Below, piece by piece: positions 1-11,125 of a stretch of DNA of 64,000 nt. This stretch comes from Lasiosphaeris hirsuta (Eukaryota > Ascomycota > Sordariomycetes > Sordariales > Lasiosphaeriaceae), in contig JAUKUA010000008.1 in assembly GCA_030549175.1 (NCBI GenBank), forward strand, positions 186,001-250,000, in the 5' to 3' direction. The notes below the pieces were generated by a model. The model did no database searches, was not told the origin of the DNA, and saw only the letters and a program-made list of their open reading frames with translations. The first letter of the stretch is position 1. Every line of letters begins with the position of its first letter. The translations under genes were made by a program, and so were the position numbers.

Positions 1-840
1 TCTTACTTAAGATATCCCTCCTTAATTATGATATAGGCTAGTTGTAGAGACTAAGGTATGGTAATCACAAGGTATGTCACCTTCGGTATAACCGAACTGT
101 AGAGCTATGATCTAGATTAACTTAACCGTCTACTCTAGGCCGGCAGTGGTATTGGTTTGACTCAGAGCTTTCACACAAGGTGAAGGAGATAATCTTCATA
201 ACCCAAAGTCTTAGTAGTTGTGAGGGAGAAGGTAGATGTAGGGAGATGGAACAATTACAAGGAAGATGGCAAACGATACTTCGTAGTTGTAAGTCAATGA
301 GAAATAGAAGGGTTTTAGAAGGTTGTATTACCTCTTAGCTTTACTAAAGTTCAGTTGATAATCTTTCTAGGTTGTTTCTAAAAAGAACTGGGGAGCTTCT
401 TCCTCTCGAGGATCTATCGCGGGGCCCTTGTCTCTTTTATGGAGGCTGTGTATAATATACAAGGGTACTGGAATACATGAAGATCCTTCCTTAGCCACTT
501 TGCCGGTGAAAGGCCTTAACTACTCGTCTCTCACGTCTTACTAATCAGTATCTTTGCCAAGTGTTACTGACCCTTCCCTCGGTAGTCTACGGGCGGTATT
601 AGTACTTAACTCCGATGGTGTGATGACCACGACTACAGAGGTTCCTTTACGTCCTTGGTACTTACGTCGGATGACGACAGTTCCCTTCATGACTTCTTAG
701 GCTTGGTTATAGCTACCTGTCACAACTGGGCTAGACTCCAGAGAACGTCAGGGTTCAGGTTGTCTACTTGGAACCGTTACGATATCTAGGAAGCTTGTCC
801 TTGAAAGTCTGCTGAAACATCATGTGGGTCTCCTGGCTGG
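1..840 (+). repeat. LTR-like terminal sequence of the Gypsy element (left copy)
   Basis: This stretch is clearly related, in the same orientation, to about 63390-64000. Shared segments include the CTTCTTCCTCTCGAGGATC region (about 394-412 and 63781-63799) and the GTTCAGTTGATAATCTTTC region (about 350 and 63732). The left copy carries more C-to-T and G-to-A changes than the right one. It lies 5' of the Gypsy coding remnant, so it is probably the 5' LTR or leader; the exact LTR/internal boundary is not visible. Confidence 0.7.
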
Positions 841-3012
841 CTAATGTAGCTCGCGACCACGATGCTGAGGTTGTGTGGCTGCTCGTATCACGTAAGGATA
901 AGTAAAAACGACGTAAAGAAGGTTCGTTTTAAATAGATATTTATAAAAGATATAGAAAAGAAAGATAAAACATTTATCATAACCTAGAAAAGTTACTTAA
1001 TAAAGGATTAGAGTAATAATAACTCGAGTGATAAAGGAGCTTATGTTATTCTCAAATAAAGATAAGTTATTAAAGTAAACTTACTACTTTATTACATAAA
1101 CTCTTAATACCTAAAGAAGTCCTACTTTCAAATTAATATTAAAGTAGACTTAAACGATAAACTTACACACGTCTACTTTGACACTAGTAGCTTAACTAAC
1201 CTCGTTAATAAAAAGTAGATTTAGAAATAGACATATTATTTATACTAAGTACCGTAAGAATCCCGTTTCGTTAAAGGAGTCAACTTAAAAACTCACATTA
1301 ATAAGTAAGCTAAGTTCGATTTTTACATTTCTGATATAACGTGGTAAACTAGTGTTAACACATACTTTTATATGAAGGTTAATATTATCAACGAGTTAGG
1401 GCTATATATGTTAATCGGTATTACCTTTATAAATAATAATAACGTAACTATCAACTTTCTAAGAAATAATGTTACTTTCTGATTTATTAGAAATATAAGG
1501 ATACGAACGGACTTAGTTACTAAACCTTACCGAAAGATTATATATAAGGTTACTACTTTCTAAAGTGTTATTTTGATATCTAAAGAGAAAGGTTTTATTA
1601 GAACTAAGATATATGATTTACTAAAGTTATTACTGAAGAAGACGTATATTTATAATAGGCCATAGACTTTTTACCTTATATTAACATGGAAAGATATCTA
1701 AGATAGTAATATCAACTACCTAATACCTTATATAACGTACTTTTATAACTAGATATCTAAGCTGATAATTATTAAAAGAAGCTAGAAAATTAAGAGAGTT
1801 TAAGAATAATCTGAAACAGAGTAGATATTTATATTCAATTTAACAAGCTATAACACGAATATAAGAGTAAAGATCATATAAACTTTGTCTATGAGATATT
1901 ATATAAAGTTTAATAACGTTAATATAGAAAATTACTATTTAGTTATCTTTAATAAAATCTACTAACTAGAGGGTAAAATAAAAGATATTTTCGTTTATAT
2001 TTTAAGCGGTTAGACGAGTAATAAGACAGAGATTATCGATACCTTATAGCTACTTCCTCTGAAGATAAGATATCATATATTATCATACGGAGTTAAGAAA
2101 CCAGCCGATTTTCCTACTAATAAGAACAAGGTTAGAATACGCATCTATAATATAAATGAAGCCTTCGTAAAAAGGATTAAGGGCCTCTTAAATAAGTATA
2201 ATATATTTCACAATAGAGGTACTATATTTATATCTAATAAAAGTAAAATAAGGATTAATCTTATTAAGAGATAGTAAAACTAAATTAATTTAACAAAGCT
2301 ATATCTTTAGAAAATAAAAGATTACGTTTTTACCGTGTAAAGACTTGATATTATATACACGGCTGGAAAGCTAACCTTTCTTAACAAACTAGCCCCTATC
2401 GTATACCTTATCTTTATAATATAAAAATAGTTAACGAAATAATGAATGGCTATCTTATCGGCGACTTACGTACCCTAAACAAGGTTATAGTACTAAACGT
2501 CTACCTACTTATAGACTAAGACGACATGATCCTTATAATATAAGAAAAAATGGGTTTTTCTATAATACATACCCCTAGTTTCTTCTATTAATTACTAGTC
2601 TATAATAAATATTATCATTATATAGTTATCGTTACAGAAAGAGAACTTAAGTAATTAAACGTAGTACTTATAAGATTTAAGAACTTACTCGCTTTTACCT
2701 AGAATTTCATAGACTACCCATTTTATAACAGTTAAGAAATCTTAAGTATATATTAATAACATTATCGTCTTTAGTACTATAGAAAATAAGTACTATAAAT
2801 ACATAAGTAAGGTACTTAAGCTTTTAGAAGACGTGAAAATATATATTAATACTAATACGCTATTTATAGCCTATTTAACAATTTAACTCCTAAGATATAT
2901 TATCAACGGAGAAGAAGTCGTAAAAATAAATAATCAAATTATAGCTTTTTAAAAGATAAAGTTTCTAGACACGTTAAATATACTTATGATCTATCTAAAG
3001 ATAACTACTTTA
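1..3012 (+). mobile_element. Ty3/Gypsy LTR retrotransposon remnant, RIP-decayed
   Basis: The stretch from about 900 is extremely AT-rich, TpA-rich and full of stops, but a reverse transcriptase can still be read on the + strand at about 2448-2910. GDLRTLNKV, then FSIIHTPSFFY, IVIVTERELK, FKNLLAFT and VYINNIVVFSTIE follow in the order of a Gypsy RT. The catalytic YxDD pair reads YINN: both Asp codons have become Asn, as expected from G-to-A RIP changes. The gag part (about 900-2000) is too decayed to read. The element ends abruptly where GC content jumps at about 3010, exactly where sequence shared by the two DUF3435 modules begins. It is non-functional. Confidence 0.85.
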
Positions 3013-3469
3013 AACAATGTGACGGCGAGTCTGCCGCTGTTTTTGGTGGGTTCTGCTGCCCATTGCGGCGGTCCATTCGCCAGAAATTCAGCATCGCCCG
3101 ACGCCAAGCCGCCCCACTACACCACACGGCCAGGGCCGAACCCACGTGCATTCGGGCACGCCAGGTACCCCACATGTACCGCAGGTACCGATCCTTTGTA
3201 CCCTCGAACCGCCTCCAAATATCGAGGGTCCGAACCGGTTCCCAGATTTCTGTTTCCTGCTCACCAGCTTGCCGGATGCTGGAGAGCCACCAAATGGGTC
3301 CCAACCCAATGTTTAAGAAGCCGCGCCTGCGCCTCTCCAGCGATGCGTTCCCTTCATCGAAAGGATTGCGAGTCTATCGCCCACCAGCCTATCCTGCTCC
3401 GACGACCGACATTGTCTCCTTTCTCTGCCCTCCTACGCTCAACTTACCGACGATCGTCATTGCACGAAG
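3013..3469 (+). promoter_or_regulatory. Upstream region of DUF3435 gene A; candidate element 5' end
   Basis: From about 3013 the sequence (AAACAATGTGACGGCGAG...) aligns with 32846 onward (AAACAATGTGTCGGTGAG...). Homology continues patchily to both DUF3435 start codons, about 450 bp away in each case. Sequence to the left is unrelated: RIP-decayed Gypsy here, an HD-domain gene fragment at the other copy. This marks the probable 5' limit of a DUF3435-carrying unit and holds the promoter. Several short ORFs overlap it on both strands but have no supporting features. Confidence 0.6.
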
Positions 3470-5991
3470 ATGGCGCGTCATCGCCGCAGGCCCAACGACG
3501 ATTATTCGGACGGTTCGAACTCGGACTCTCCAGATGATGTGTCCTTGTCGGACGAGGATGAGGTGTTCGATGTCGAGGTCGATGATGCCGGCTATGAGAC
3601 GAGCCCGACAGACATTGACGACGAAGAAAGCAACGATACTGGTGACTTTGGCGACGATTTTGACGATTTTGACATAGAAGACCAGGTGCAGCTCTTCGAC
3701 GGAAATCTGCACCCTCGAGAGTACTACCTCAAGCAACTAAAAGAGTTCAATGAGGCCGCGTATGATGATGAAGATTACAGTGAGGGCAGTACCATACTTC
3801 TCGATGGAATAGAAGAGCTGTGGAATAAGTAGGTGGTCTGAACGGTCGTGCTTCGACTACTTGATTCATGCTGACAAGCTGTAACGTAGGTATTGCGCGT
3901 GGTTCGAGTACGACCCGCAGGAATCCTTTGAGTCCGTCTCTCTCGGGTCCCTCTACAACTTTTTCGACTGGCTGCTAGGCCAGAAGGCCGGCAAGAACGG
4001 TAGAAAGAAGCGGGGAACGAAGAAGAGCAGCTCACTAGGGACGTACTGGAAGGTGTTCCGACTTGTCTACGAGAGGGCCACCGGCGCGAAGCTCGATGCG
4101 AAGCTGAACCGGAAAATGCACAGGGTAGGGCCTTCTCTAACCCGTGACTGAGGTACCGGGTTAGGCTAACGTTGTACAGGTGCTTAAAAAGCTCGCCAAA
4201 AAGCATGGGCTAAGCGACCAGAAGCGCGAGAACAGGTGCATGACAGTTGACGACCTTAAGCAACAAGTTGAGACAACGCTGGGCACGACGGAGAAGTCCT
4301 TCTCTCTAGGAGAGCTCCGAATTCTCTGCGTCCTGTTCCTCCTACTGCTCGCTCCTACCGGCGCTCGCCCTGCCTCGGTGCTCAAACTCCGCTACCGAGA
4401 TATCCGAGTCGTACTGTCCCGAGACCTAGACGGTGGTCCGCACAAAGTCCTAATCAGATTCACGCTGGAGTTCACCAAGACTTATCTCGGTACTAAGGAT
4501 GCGTATGTGCCTAGGCCTAGCTGGGGGTGTCCGGGGTGGCTGGCGCTTGTAGTTCTATGTGTGCTGACGCCATGTTAGGAAGACCGTGACCCTCCCTGAA
4601 ATCTTGTTCGACGACTCGCTTATGCTCAGCCCCCACGTCTTCCTCGAAGGTATCCTCTTTAGGCACCGGGCCTTCGAGGCACCGAGTCTGACCTGCCCTG
4701 ATGCAGTAAGCAGGCTCGACATCCACCCGGGCGAGTGGGAGTTACCTTTACCGCTCAAACCAAGCATGCATGATGTTTATATCTTCCGTCGAGCTGTCAA
4801 GACGCTGGTCGGATACGAGATGTCCCCAACCGAGCCCATCAGTCCTACAACAATCGCTGGATGGGTCAGGAGAGTTGGCGAGCTCACAGGGTTCGAGGTC
4901 CCGACGATCCCATACAACCTACGATATAATGCTGCCAATGTGTTTGATAGAAGTAGTACGTTTTCTGATTATAAAAAGATATCCTCACTAACAACTAGAT
5001 AGGTAATGTGAGCGACGCAACTAGAAATCTCATGCTGGATCACGCAAACTCGAATCCGTTCCAGAGGCACTACCTAGGGCGCCAACTTGCGGTCGACTCG
5101 TACGCCCTTATCCGCGGGCTAGAACCGCAGAATGCCCTGGTGCAAAAGTCCTGCAGTATCGGCCATTCCATCAGCAAACGACGCCCCGTGAATCTGACGC
5201 CAGATCAGGCAGCATCCGTCAATTCCCACCCTGGTATCAAGAAGCTAGCCTCTAAGGTTAAGGAACTACGCGAACAAGCAAAACATTCACGTAACGCCAT
5301 GGAGAAATACAAGAAGGCGCATGACAAGCTCCGGAGCGCTAAGCAGACGCAGAGAAGGGCCCTCAAGGACAAGATCAGAGAACAGTGGACCAACAAACAG
5401 GCAGTGATCGACATTGAGAACCAGCTTGCGGGCCTTGGCTTCGTTGAGGAACCGGCCATCCGGAAGTCTAACCGTCCGAGACGACCAGCCCAGAAACGGC
5501 TAATGAACGCCCTCACGGCTCCAGTCGAAAGCACAGTCGAGGGCCAACACCGGCGAAGAGATGTTGCCATCTATGCCGTGATGGCCTATTGCGTCGTGGT
5601 GGAAGGGCCGGCTGTACGGCGCACCAACTCCGGGGCGGGGACGATGCGGCGGTCTTCCGTCAAGGATGAGCCTCGAGAAGACAGTTATTATGCAGAAGAC
5701 GGTCGTCGTGCGGCTGTGTTGTCTGTCTTCATAGCAAGTAAAGAGGAGAGGCCGAGGAGATGCTTCCTTTGCGTAGGCCTAGCGCTCCGCTTGGAACCGG
5801 GTGATCCTTGCATCGAAGAACTCACACACGAATTTTACAGTGCCGGCGACTTAAGTAAGCACTTCCGACGGAAGCACCTGAAAAACATCCAAGAGGGGGA
5901 CGATATAGAGTGCGGAGCTTGCTACATGCCACTAGACCACAAGAGGCATCTCCAACGTCATGCCCTTCAGATCCACGGCACGGTATCCTAA
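3470..5991 (+). CDS. DUF3435 tyrosine-recombinase-like protein A (Starship-captain superfamily), C-terminal C2H2 fingers
   Basis: Five exons, 3470-3828, 3890-4124, 4180-4502, 4579-4955 and 5003-5991, give 760 aa; all introns are GT..AG and supported by the paralog at 33285. Residues 1-80 are very acidic. The DUF3435 catalytic core follows, with candidate active-site residues Arg261 (APTGARP), Arg421 (YNLRYNA) and Tyr455 (PFQRHYLGR). After a Lys/Arg-rich coiled-coil stretch come Cys-His fingers (CFLC...HFRRKH and CGAC...HLQRHALQIH). DUF3435 is the family of the captain recombinases that integrate Starship elements; activity here is inferred. The ORF is intact, with no nonsense codon in the spliced model. 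Some DUF3435 proteins are orphan, so a complete Starship is not proven. Confidence 0.88.
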
Positions 5992-6326
5992 CATCATCTG
6001 TCTACCAAGAGTGACTTGCACTGTCAAGTGAACTCTGCCTTGCTCAGTACTTGTATGGATCGCTACGAATAGACAGGCCCTGTTTGCCTTTCCGCAGGCC
6101 ACCAACGTTGCCGTGCTCCGCACCCACCCGAGACACCGGCTTTGTCAGGAGCGGGAAGAGAGTGGTTAAGGCATGGATGCCTGGATCTCTAGAGTATATA
6201 AACCACCTCTCCCCCCTCTTCTCTTTCTCCTCCTCCTTGTCCCTTAACATCTCCCTCGGAAGCCCGACGAACCCACAGCTGACCAGCGAGCTCGACAAAA
6301 TCACTGTACATCGCTACCTTAGTACA
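5992..6326 (+). promoter_or_regulatory. Sirtuin A promoter with TATA box and pyrimidine-rich leader
   Basis: A TATATAAA box lies at 6195-6202, 125 bp before the sirtuin ATG, followed by a CT-rich tract (about 6203-6240), a common arrangement in fungal core promoters. The leader, including the AAGCCCGACGAACCCAC stretch, is conserved upstream of the second sirtuin (about 31090-31112), so the two genes were duplicated with their 5' flanks. Confidence 0.6.
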
Positions 6327-7467
6327 ATGGCCATCCATGTACGACCGGACGACGGTCTCCACCTGCAAAGTATCGCGAGCCTATTTGGTGCCGCATCCAA
6401 GATTGTGACCGTCACAGGGGCTGGCATCAGCACAAATGCAGGTATTCCTGTACGTATTCCCGCCTCTCTTCCTGGCTACCTCTCACCAGGCTTAGGACTT
6501 TCGATCAAAGAATGGCGTTTATTCCCTCGGCCATCGCCATCTCTTTCATTTCTCAGTTCTCTCCAATCCGGAAATGAGACCTCGCTTCTACAATGGCATC
6601 ACCAAGATGCGCCGGGACAGTAAGCATGCCGACCCGACAAGAACACATCGCTTCATTCTTGGTTTGCGTGACGCTGGCAAGTTGGTTCGGCACTATACCC
6701 AGAATATCGACTGTCTTGAAGAGAAGGTTGGCCTCTCCACCGATTTGCACAAGGGGGCTGGGAATCGATCTCGTTTCAAGAAGTACCGGTCAAGGCATAT
6801 TCGAGACTACCACCGCGTCCACTACGAGCCGCAACCCCAAGACAGAGGTGTCGACTGTGTTCTCCTCCATGGATCTCTCCGCGATTTGCGATGCCCCAAA
6901 TGTCTCGGCACTTGTAGCTGGGATGAGTGTGACCGAGAAGCGGAAACTCTGGCTGGACAGGAGCCTCCATGTCCCCGCTGTATCGACATATCCGACGTCA
7001 GAACAGTAAAGGGGCTACGGGCAACCTCAATAGGAGCTCTTCGACCCGATATCGTACTTTACGACGAACAGGATCCGTGGGCTGACATGGTCTCCGCCAT
7101 TGTACGGCGTGACATGTTGCTGCGCCCAGATGTCCTTCTTATTATGGGCACGAGTCTTAGAACACACGGAGTCAAGCGCCTGGTGAAGGACTTTGCGAAG
7201 GTCATTCACAAACGGGCTGGAAAAGTGGTATTTGTGAACCTCACAGAACCAGCTGAGAGCTGGGACGGCGTGTTCGATTATTGGGTCGACTGGGACTGCG
7301 ACGCCTGGGTACGAGATTTGATTGACCGCCGGCCGGAACTTTGCTCACCAACGGACTTGATAGACTTGACTGGAGAGGGTGAGCACATGAAGGTCATGGC
7401 TTCTTATGGGTATGATAGGAGGCAAGGGAGCAGCCAGGACAACCCGATCGACCTCACGCTTAGCTAG
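6327..7467 (+). CDS. Hst3/Hst4-like sirtuin A (NAD-dependent protein deacetylase)
   Basis: Two exons, 6327-6449 and 6496-7467 (46-nt intron), give 364 aa. The Rossmann NAD site reads VTVTGAGIST, then GIP|DFRSKNG across the splice, TQNID and the catalytic-His motif LHGSL. Two Cys pairs of the Zn ribbon follow (CPKC... PPCPRC), then VLYDEQDPWAD and LIMGTSL. This order matches the Hst3/Hst4 class, which deacetylates histone H3 in the nucleus of yeasts. The C-terminus carries two IDLT motifs (LIDLTGEGE and the terminal NPIDLTLS) resembling SUMO-interacting motifs. It lies 335 bp downstream of DUF3435 gene A on the same strand. A paralog at 31216 has the same intron position. The fold assignment is firm; the substrate is inferred. 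Confidence 0.88.
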
Positions 7468-7961
7468 ATAAACAGGCAACGAGAACATCGAGCTCTTTCA
7501 TGCAATCTGGATGCTGTCATGGAGTCGGGAGATTCCACACGGTTGCGATGGCGCTCGTGTGTCCGCCGCTCAAGCGTGAGGTTCAAGCACAGCGCGACCG
7601 GCGTGGCCGATTTTTGGTGCGGGGTGTTGCCTGTTTGCGGTCTTGGCACCCGCTCAACGGTTCTGATGTTTACTTTGCCCCTGCTTCGACCGCCAAAGGT
7701 ATATAACCACAGTCACAATATGGCATGGTATTTTGCTAATTTAATTCCAAGTTTCTTAGGCGTAGGATCCTGCCGTTCAACATCTCGGTCACAAAGATTC
7801 GCCATTTGCGCGCGGCGAGCCAAAGAACGAGGCACAGTGGGAAGCTTCATTTCGATACAAAGTACTCTAGGGTCTATGGACCAGCCCGCGTTACAGCTTG
7901 GCTGGCTTCGGGTAGGTAAAAGCGTGTTACAACTCGGCCACCTTCGCCTCCGCCAGTAAGC
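7468..7961. repeat. Intergenic stretch with left arm of an inverted repeat (7549-7740)
   Basis: About 190 bp at 7549-7740 matches the reverse complement of 10691-10904. Shared blocks include CTCGTGTGTCCGCCGCTCAAG, GGTTCTGATGTTTACTTTGC and GGTATATAACCACAGTCACAA, with a few indels. The arm contains a TATATAA run. The remaining ~220 bp to the kinase stop show nothing recognisable. The pair encloses the FunK1 pseudogene. Confidence 0.75.
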
Positions 7962-10441
7962 CTATGACACTACTATCTCTCGGCCATCCGCCACCACATT
8001 TGGGTCCTTCCGGGCTTCGCGAAGGATCTCCTTCATCGAGGAATAGAGCATCGGCTCTAGCGTCTTCCACCTTCCGCCGTTTGGGAATACCTTCCTCCGT
8101 AGTCTGTTGACCCAGGGGATTAATGGCCGGTAGTACGGCGTGAAACTTTCCTCTGCGATGGTGAGAAAATCCACCTCGTCATCGATTACGCTCTTCTTAG
8201 ACCCAGCCAGCTTCCTATCGTGCTCGTAATTCCAGCTATTAAACTCGGTTGACCCAATGTCTTTACCTGGCCCATTGTAGTGGATACATATCCAGAACAG
8301 CACCCAGAAGAATGACTCGAGATCGTGCATGAAAGAGTGTTGTTCGCCCAGAAGCGCCCCGATTGCCATGAACGCTCTTGTACCGGTCTTCCCTTTGGCT
8401 CCCGACGCACCTTCTCGATCCTCTTTGATGGCGAGATCCAGATCAATCAGAAACGAAGGCATAGAGGGATTATCCGTATCCTCATTGATCAAGAGGTTGT
8501 TAATGGAGATGTCTCTGTGGAGGATGCCAGCCTTGTACAGGGACTCATACCCTTCGATACAGCCGCTGAGTATAGCAAGGAGAGATGTTCGGGAGCTGGC
8601 CTTGTAGATTGGAATTCCGTAGTCGCGAAGAATCACACGCCGATGCACCCGATTGGATAGATCACTGCCGGCTTTTACTGGAGATGTTGAACAAGGCCGC
8701 TTGCTGTGTAGTAAAGAGGCGCCTGTTTAGCTAGACGATCGTTTCTCGCCAGCAACGGCGCCGCCTCTGCGACCTCTCCGCGAAACCTCCGACGCTGCTA
8801 TGGTCGGTTGGAGGACCGACCGTTCCGGCCGATAGTTCGTAGCACGGGTTATGTCTAGTCCTCCGCGGACAATATTTCGGACGTCGTCATCCGCTCCATG
8901 TATCCGAACCGTTTCGTGATGATAGTGTCTAGCCATGTTGATGACGCCTTTGCGAGTCACCTCGTATAATAGCTCGCCTTCCTCATTGCGCTCTGGGTAT
9001 TGCCATGAGTCTTTGATGACGAGCGGCATCTGTGGCAAACCTTCGCGATGAGCTTTCCAGCATGTTGTGGCCCGACCAGCGACGTAACGTGTTCGATGCA
9101 TCACCTCGTCAATGATCAGGCGTTCCTTTGAACCGTTCCGCTCGATCTCGATAAACCGCTGGCCGTTGGCTGCTGTAAATGTTGAGTCGAAGCCAAGTTC
9201 TTCCTCATTCATCCAGAGAAACCCGAGGACTGTAGACACAAACCGCAGCCCGTCTGTATTGATATCGAACCGCTCGGATGCAAGGCCCCCAAGCCGATCA
9301 AACTCCCATATCCTCATGAAAGATCCGCAGATGGTGAAGCCCAAGACAAAGCGACGAGTGTCTTGAGCGGCGAGGACTTCCCTCGCGTACGTGCCCAGGT
9401 CCAACCACGCCTTCGAGGATTTATCTGCCGCGGGATTACTCTTCAGCTCGCCTGGTACGAGGATGTGCTCCCAGTGGCATTTCGAGTCTTTTCCAGCCCT
9501 AGGGTCGTCCACGAAGCCAACATCGAGCTTACGTTCGGCGGTTGAGCCCTGGATCGGTTTATTGGGCTGTGCTAGTGGCCGTCGTCGATGTGTCGGGATA
9601 GACCTGTAGTCTTCTGCAAACGTCGCTAGCTTCTCGCTCAACTCCGAAAACCAGCTCAAGACATGGTCCTGATTCGCGTCTTCTGGCCATCCGCTCCACC
9701 CATCACTAAAAAGTGGTTTGCTACCTTCCTTGCATTTCTCGAAGACAGCCTCGGATGCTGTCCCGAGATCTGCCACTCGTCCTAAGAATGTCTCGTAGAA
9801 TCGAGGGAGCCCGACGTACATAACGCCTAAATCATCTCTGAGGACTCTGTCCACATCTTTGCGGTACTCGGAGGAGTTCGCGAAACCACTGCCCTCATCG
9901 CGAGATGCCCGAGGAGTCGGCGATGGTGTAACGAGGCAGGCTGTGGTCCGAGTTAAGGCGATAGTGATATAGGAGAGAAGTTGTTACAGTTGTCGACTCG
10001 AGGGGAGGGGCAACTGAGCTTCCACAATCGTCGACACTTGCTTCTCCGGGTCTTTTTGCATGATGGGCATGCTATGCGAGCGGTTGAGGATGCGGTCGAC
10101 CTGCGAAATTGTCTCAGATACGCGTGTAGTGTGATCAGCGCCTGAGAGAACTAGGTTAGGAAGGTTTCACGAACGACCATGAAAAGCGACTCACTTGTTC
10201 TAGGATTGTAGTCTGTAGCGCTGAGACGAGAGAAGACCGGTTCGCTGAAGGGTGAGGTATCTCGGTACTGCTTTAATTGCCACGTTTGGATGGGTCCCCT
10301 TGACGGTCTGCTAGATTTAGACGTCGTCGCAGGGGATGATGAATGACTGCGTGTAATATTATCAGCACAATAGCATCGCGACAACCTGGGGTGAGGTGCT
10401 CTGCAGATGAAGTGTAAGTACCTTTGTTTACTGCCAGCCAT
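7962..10441 (-). pseudogene. FunK1-type fungal protein kinase, broken
   Basis: Reading on the minus strand, 5' exons are proposed at 10422-10441, 10195-10346 and from 10141, followed by the main body from 9854 to 7962. The FunK1 pre-kinase region includes EYRKDVDRVLRDDLG and ARRFVLGFTICG-like sequence (here DTRRFVLGFTICGSFMRIW). The kinase lobe has HRDISINNLLIN as catalytic loop and LIDLDLAI in the DFG position. A single in-frame TAA at 8727-8729 splits the ORF; the same frame stays open on both sides for hundreds of codons. The junction near 9984 also does not splice in frame. The two breaks suggest a recent pseudogene. FunK1 kinases are often found in NLR-rich fungal accessory regions; no biochemical role can be assigned. 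Confidence 0.82.
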
Positions 10442-11125
10442 GTTGGCCGGTACATGCGTGATCTGGTACAGGGAGTGTGTGTCCTGACCAAGAAAAGAGC
10501 CGTGGAGAAGTGTTCAGGGGAGACGGACCTTTTTCAATGATGCCAGTGTGTGTCCTTTAAGTACACAGAAATCACCGCGGTTTTTCTTCGCTGTGATCAC
10601 AGCTCCATGCGGGTTCTGCGCCACCATGGGGACCCAGCCAATCGAACGCACGTGCACCAGGATCCTGAGCCCAATAATCGTTGGATTAAGTTAGTCAAAT
10701 ACCATGTCATTTTGTGACTGTGGTTATATACCTTTGGTCGTCGAAGCAGGGGCAAAGTAAACATCAGAACCGTTGGGGGGGTGCCAAGACCGCAACTCAG
10801 GCAACACCCCGCACCAGAAAGTCACCATGTAGCCGGGCTCCAAAATTTGGCCACGACGGTCGGTGCTTGAACCATACCCTTGAGCGGCGGACACACGAGC
10901 ACCAATGATCATTAGTGCTGACCGGATTGGTCTGAACATCGGTGGAAGGAGAGACAAAAACGATGTTAAATACCCGGTCCTCGCCTGCATTGGCCGCTAT
11001 GAGATCTGCTCGCTGTTGTTCTAACACTGGTGATGGTGCCACGGTGTAGAACGTGATTCTAGAGGAACCCGCCCCTTCTCGACCGCGAGTGGCTTGCCCC
11101 TCCTCCACTGCCCAGCCCCTCTGGC
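10442..11125. repeat. Intergenic stretch with right arm of the inverted repeat (10691-10904)
   Basis: 10691-10904 is the inverted partner of 7549-7740. This copy has an extra ~35 bp (about 10818-10855) and a G-run (10774-10780). A shorter third copy of the same repeat, in this orientation, is at 14534-14583. No gene is supported between the kinase start and the transporter stop; the short ORFs here are repeat-derived. Confidence 0.7.

Noticed and set aside
2986..3677. Overlapping ORFs on both strands upstream of DUF3435 gene A
   Set aside because: They cross the Gypsy boundary or run antisense to the first DUF3435 exon, have no motifs, and are explained by GC-rich composition.
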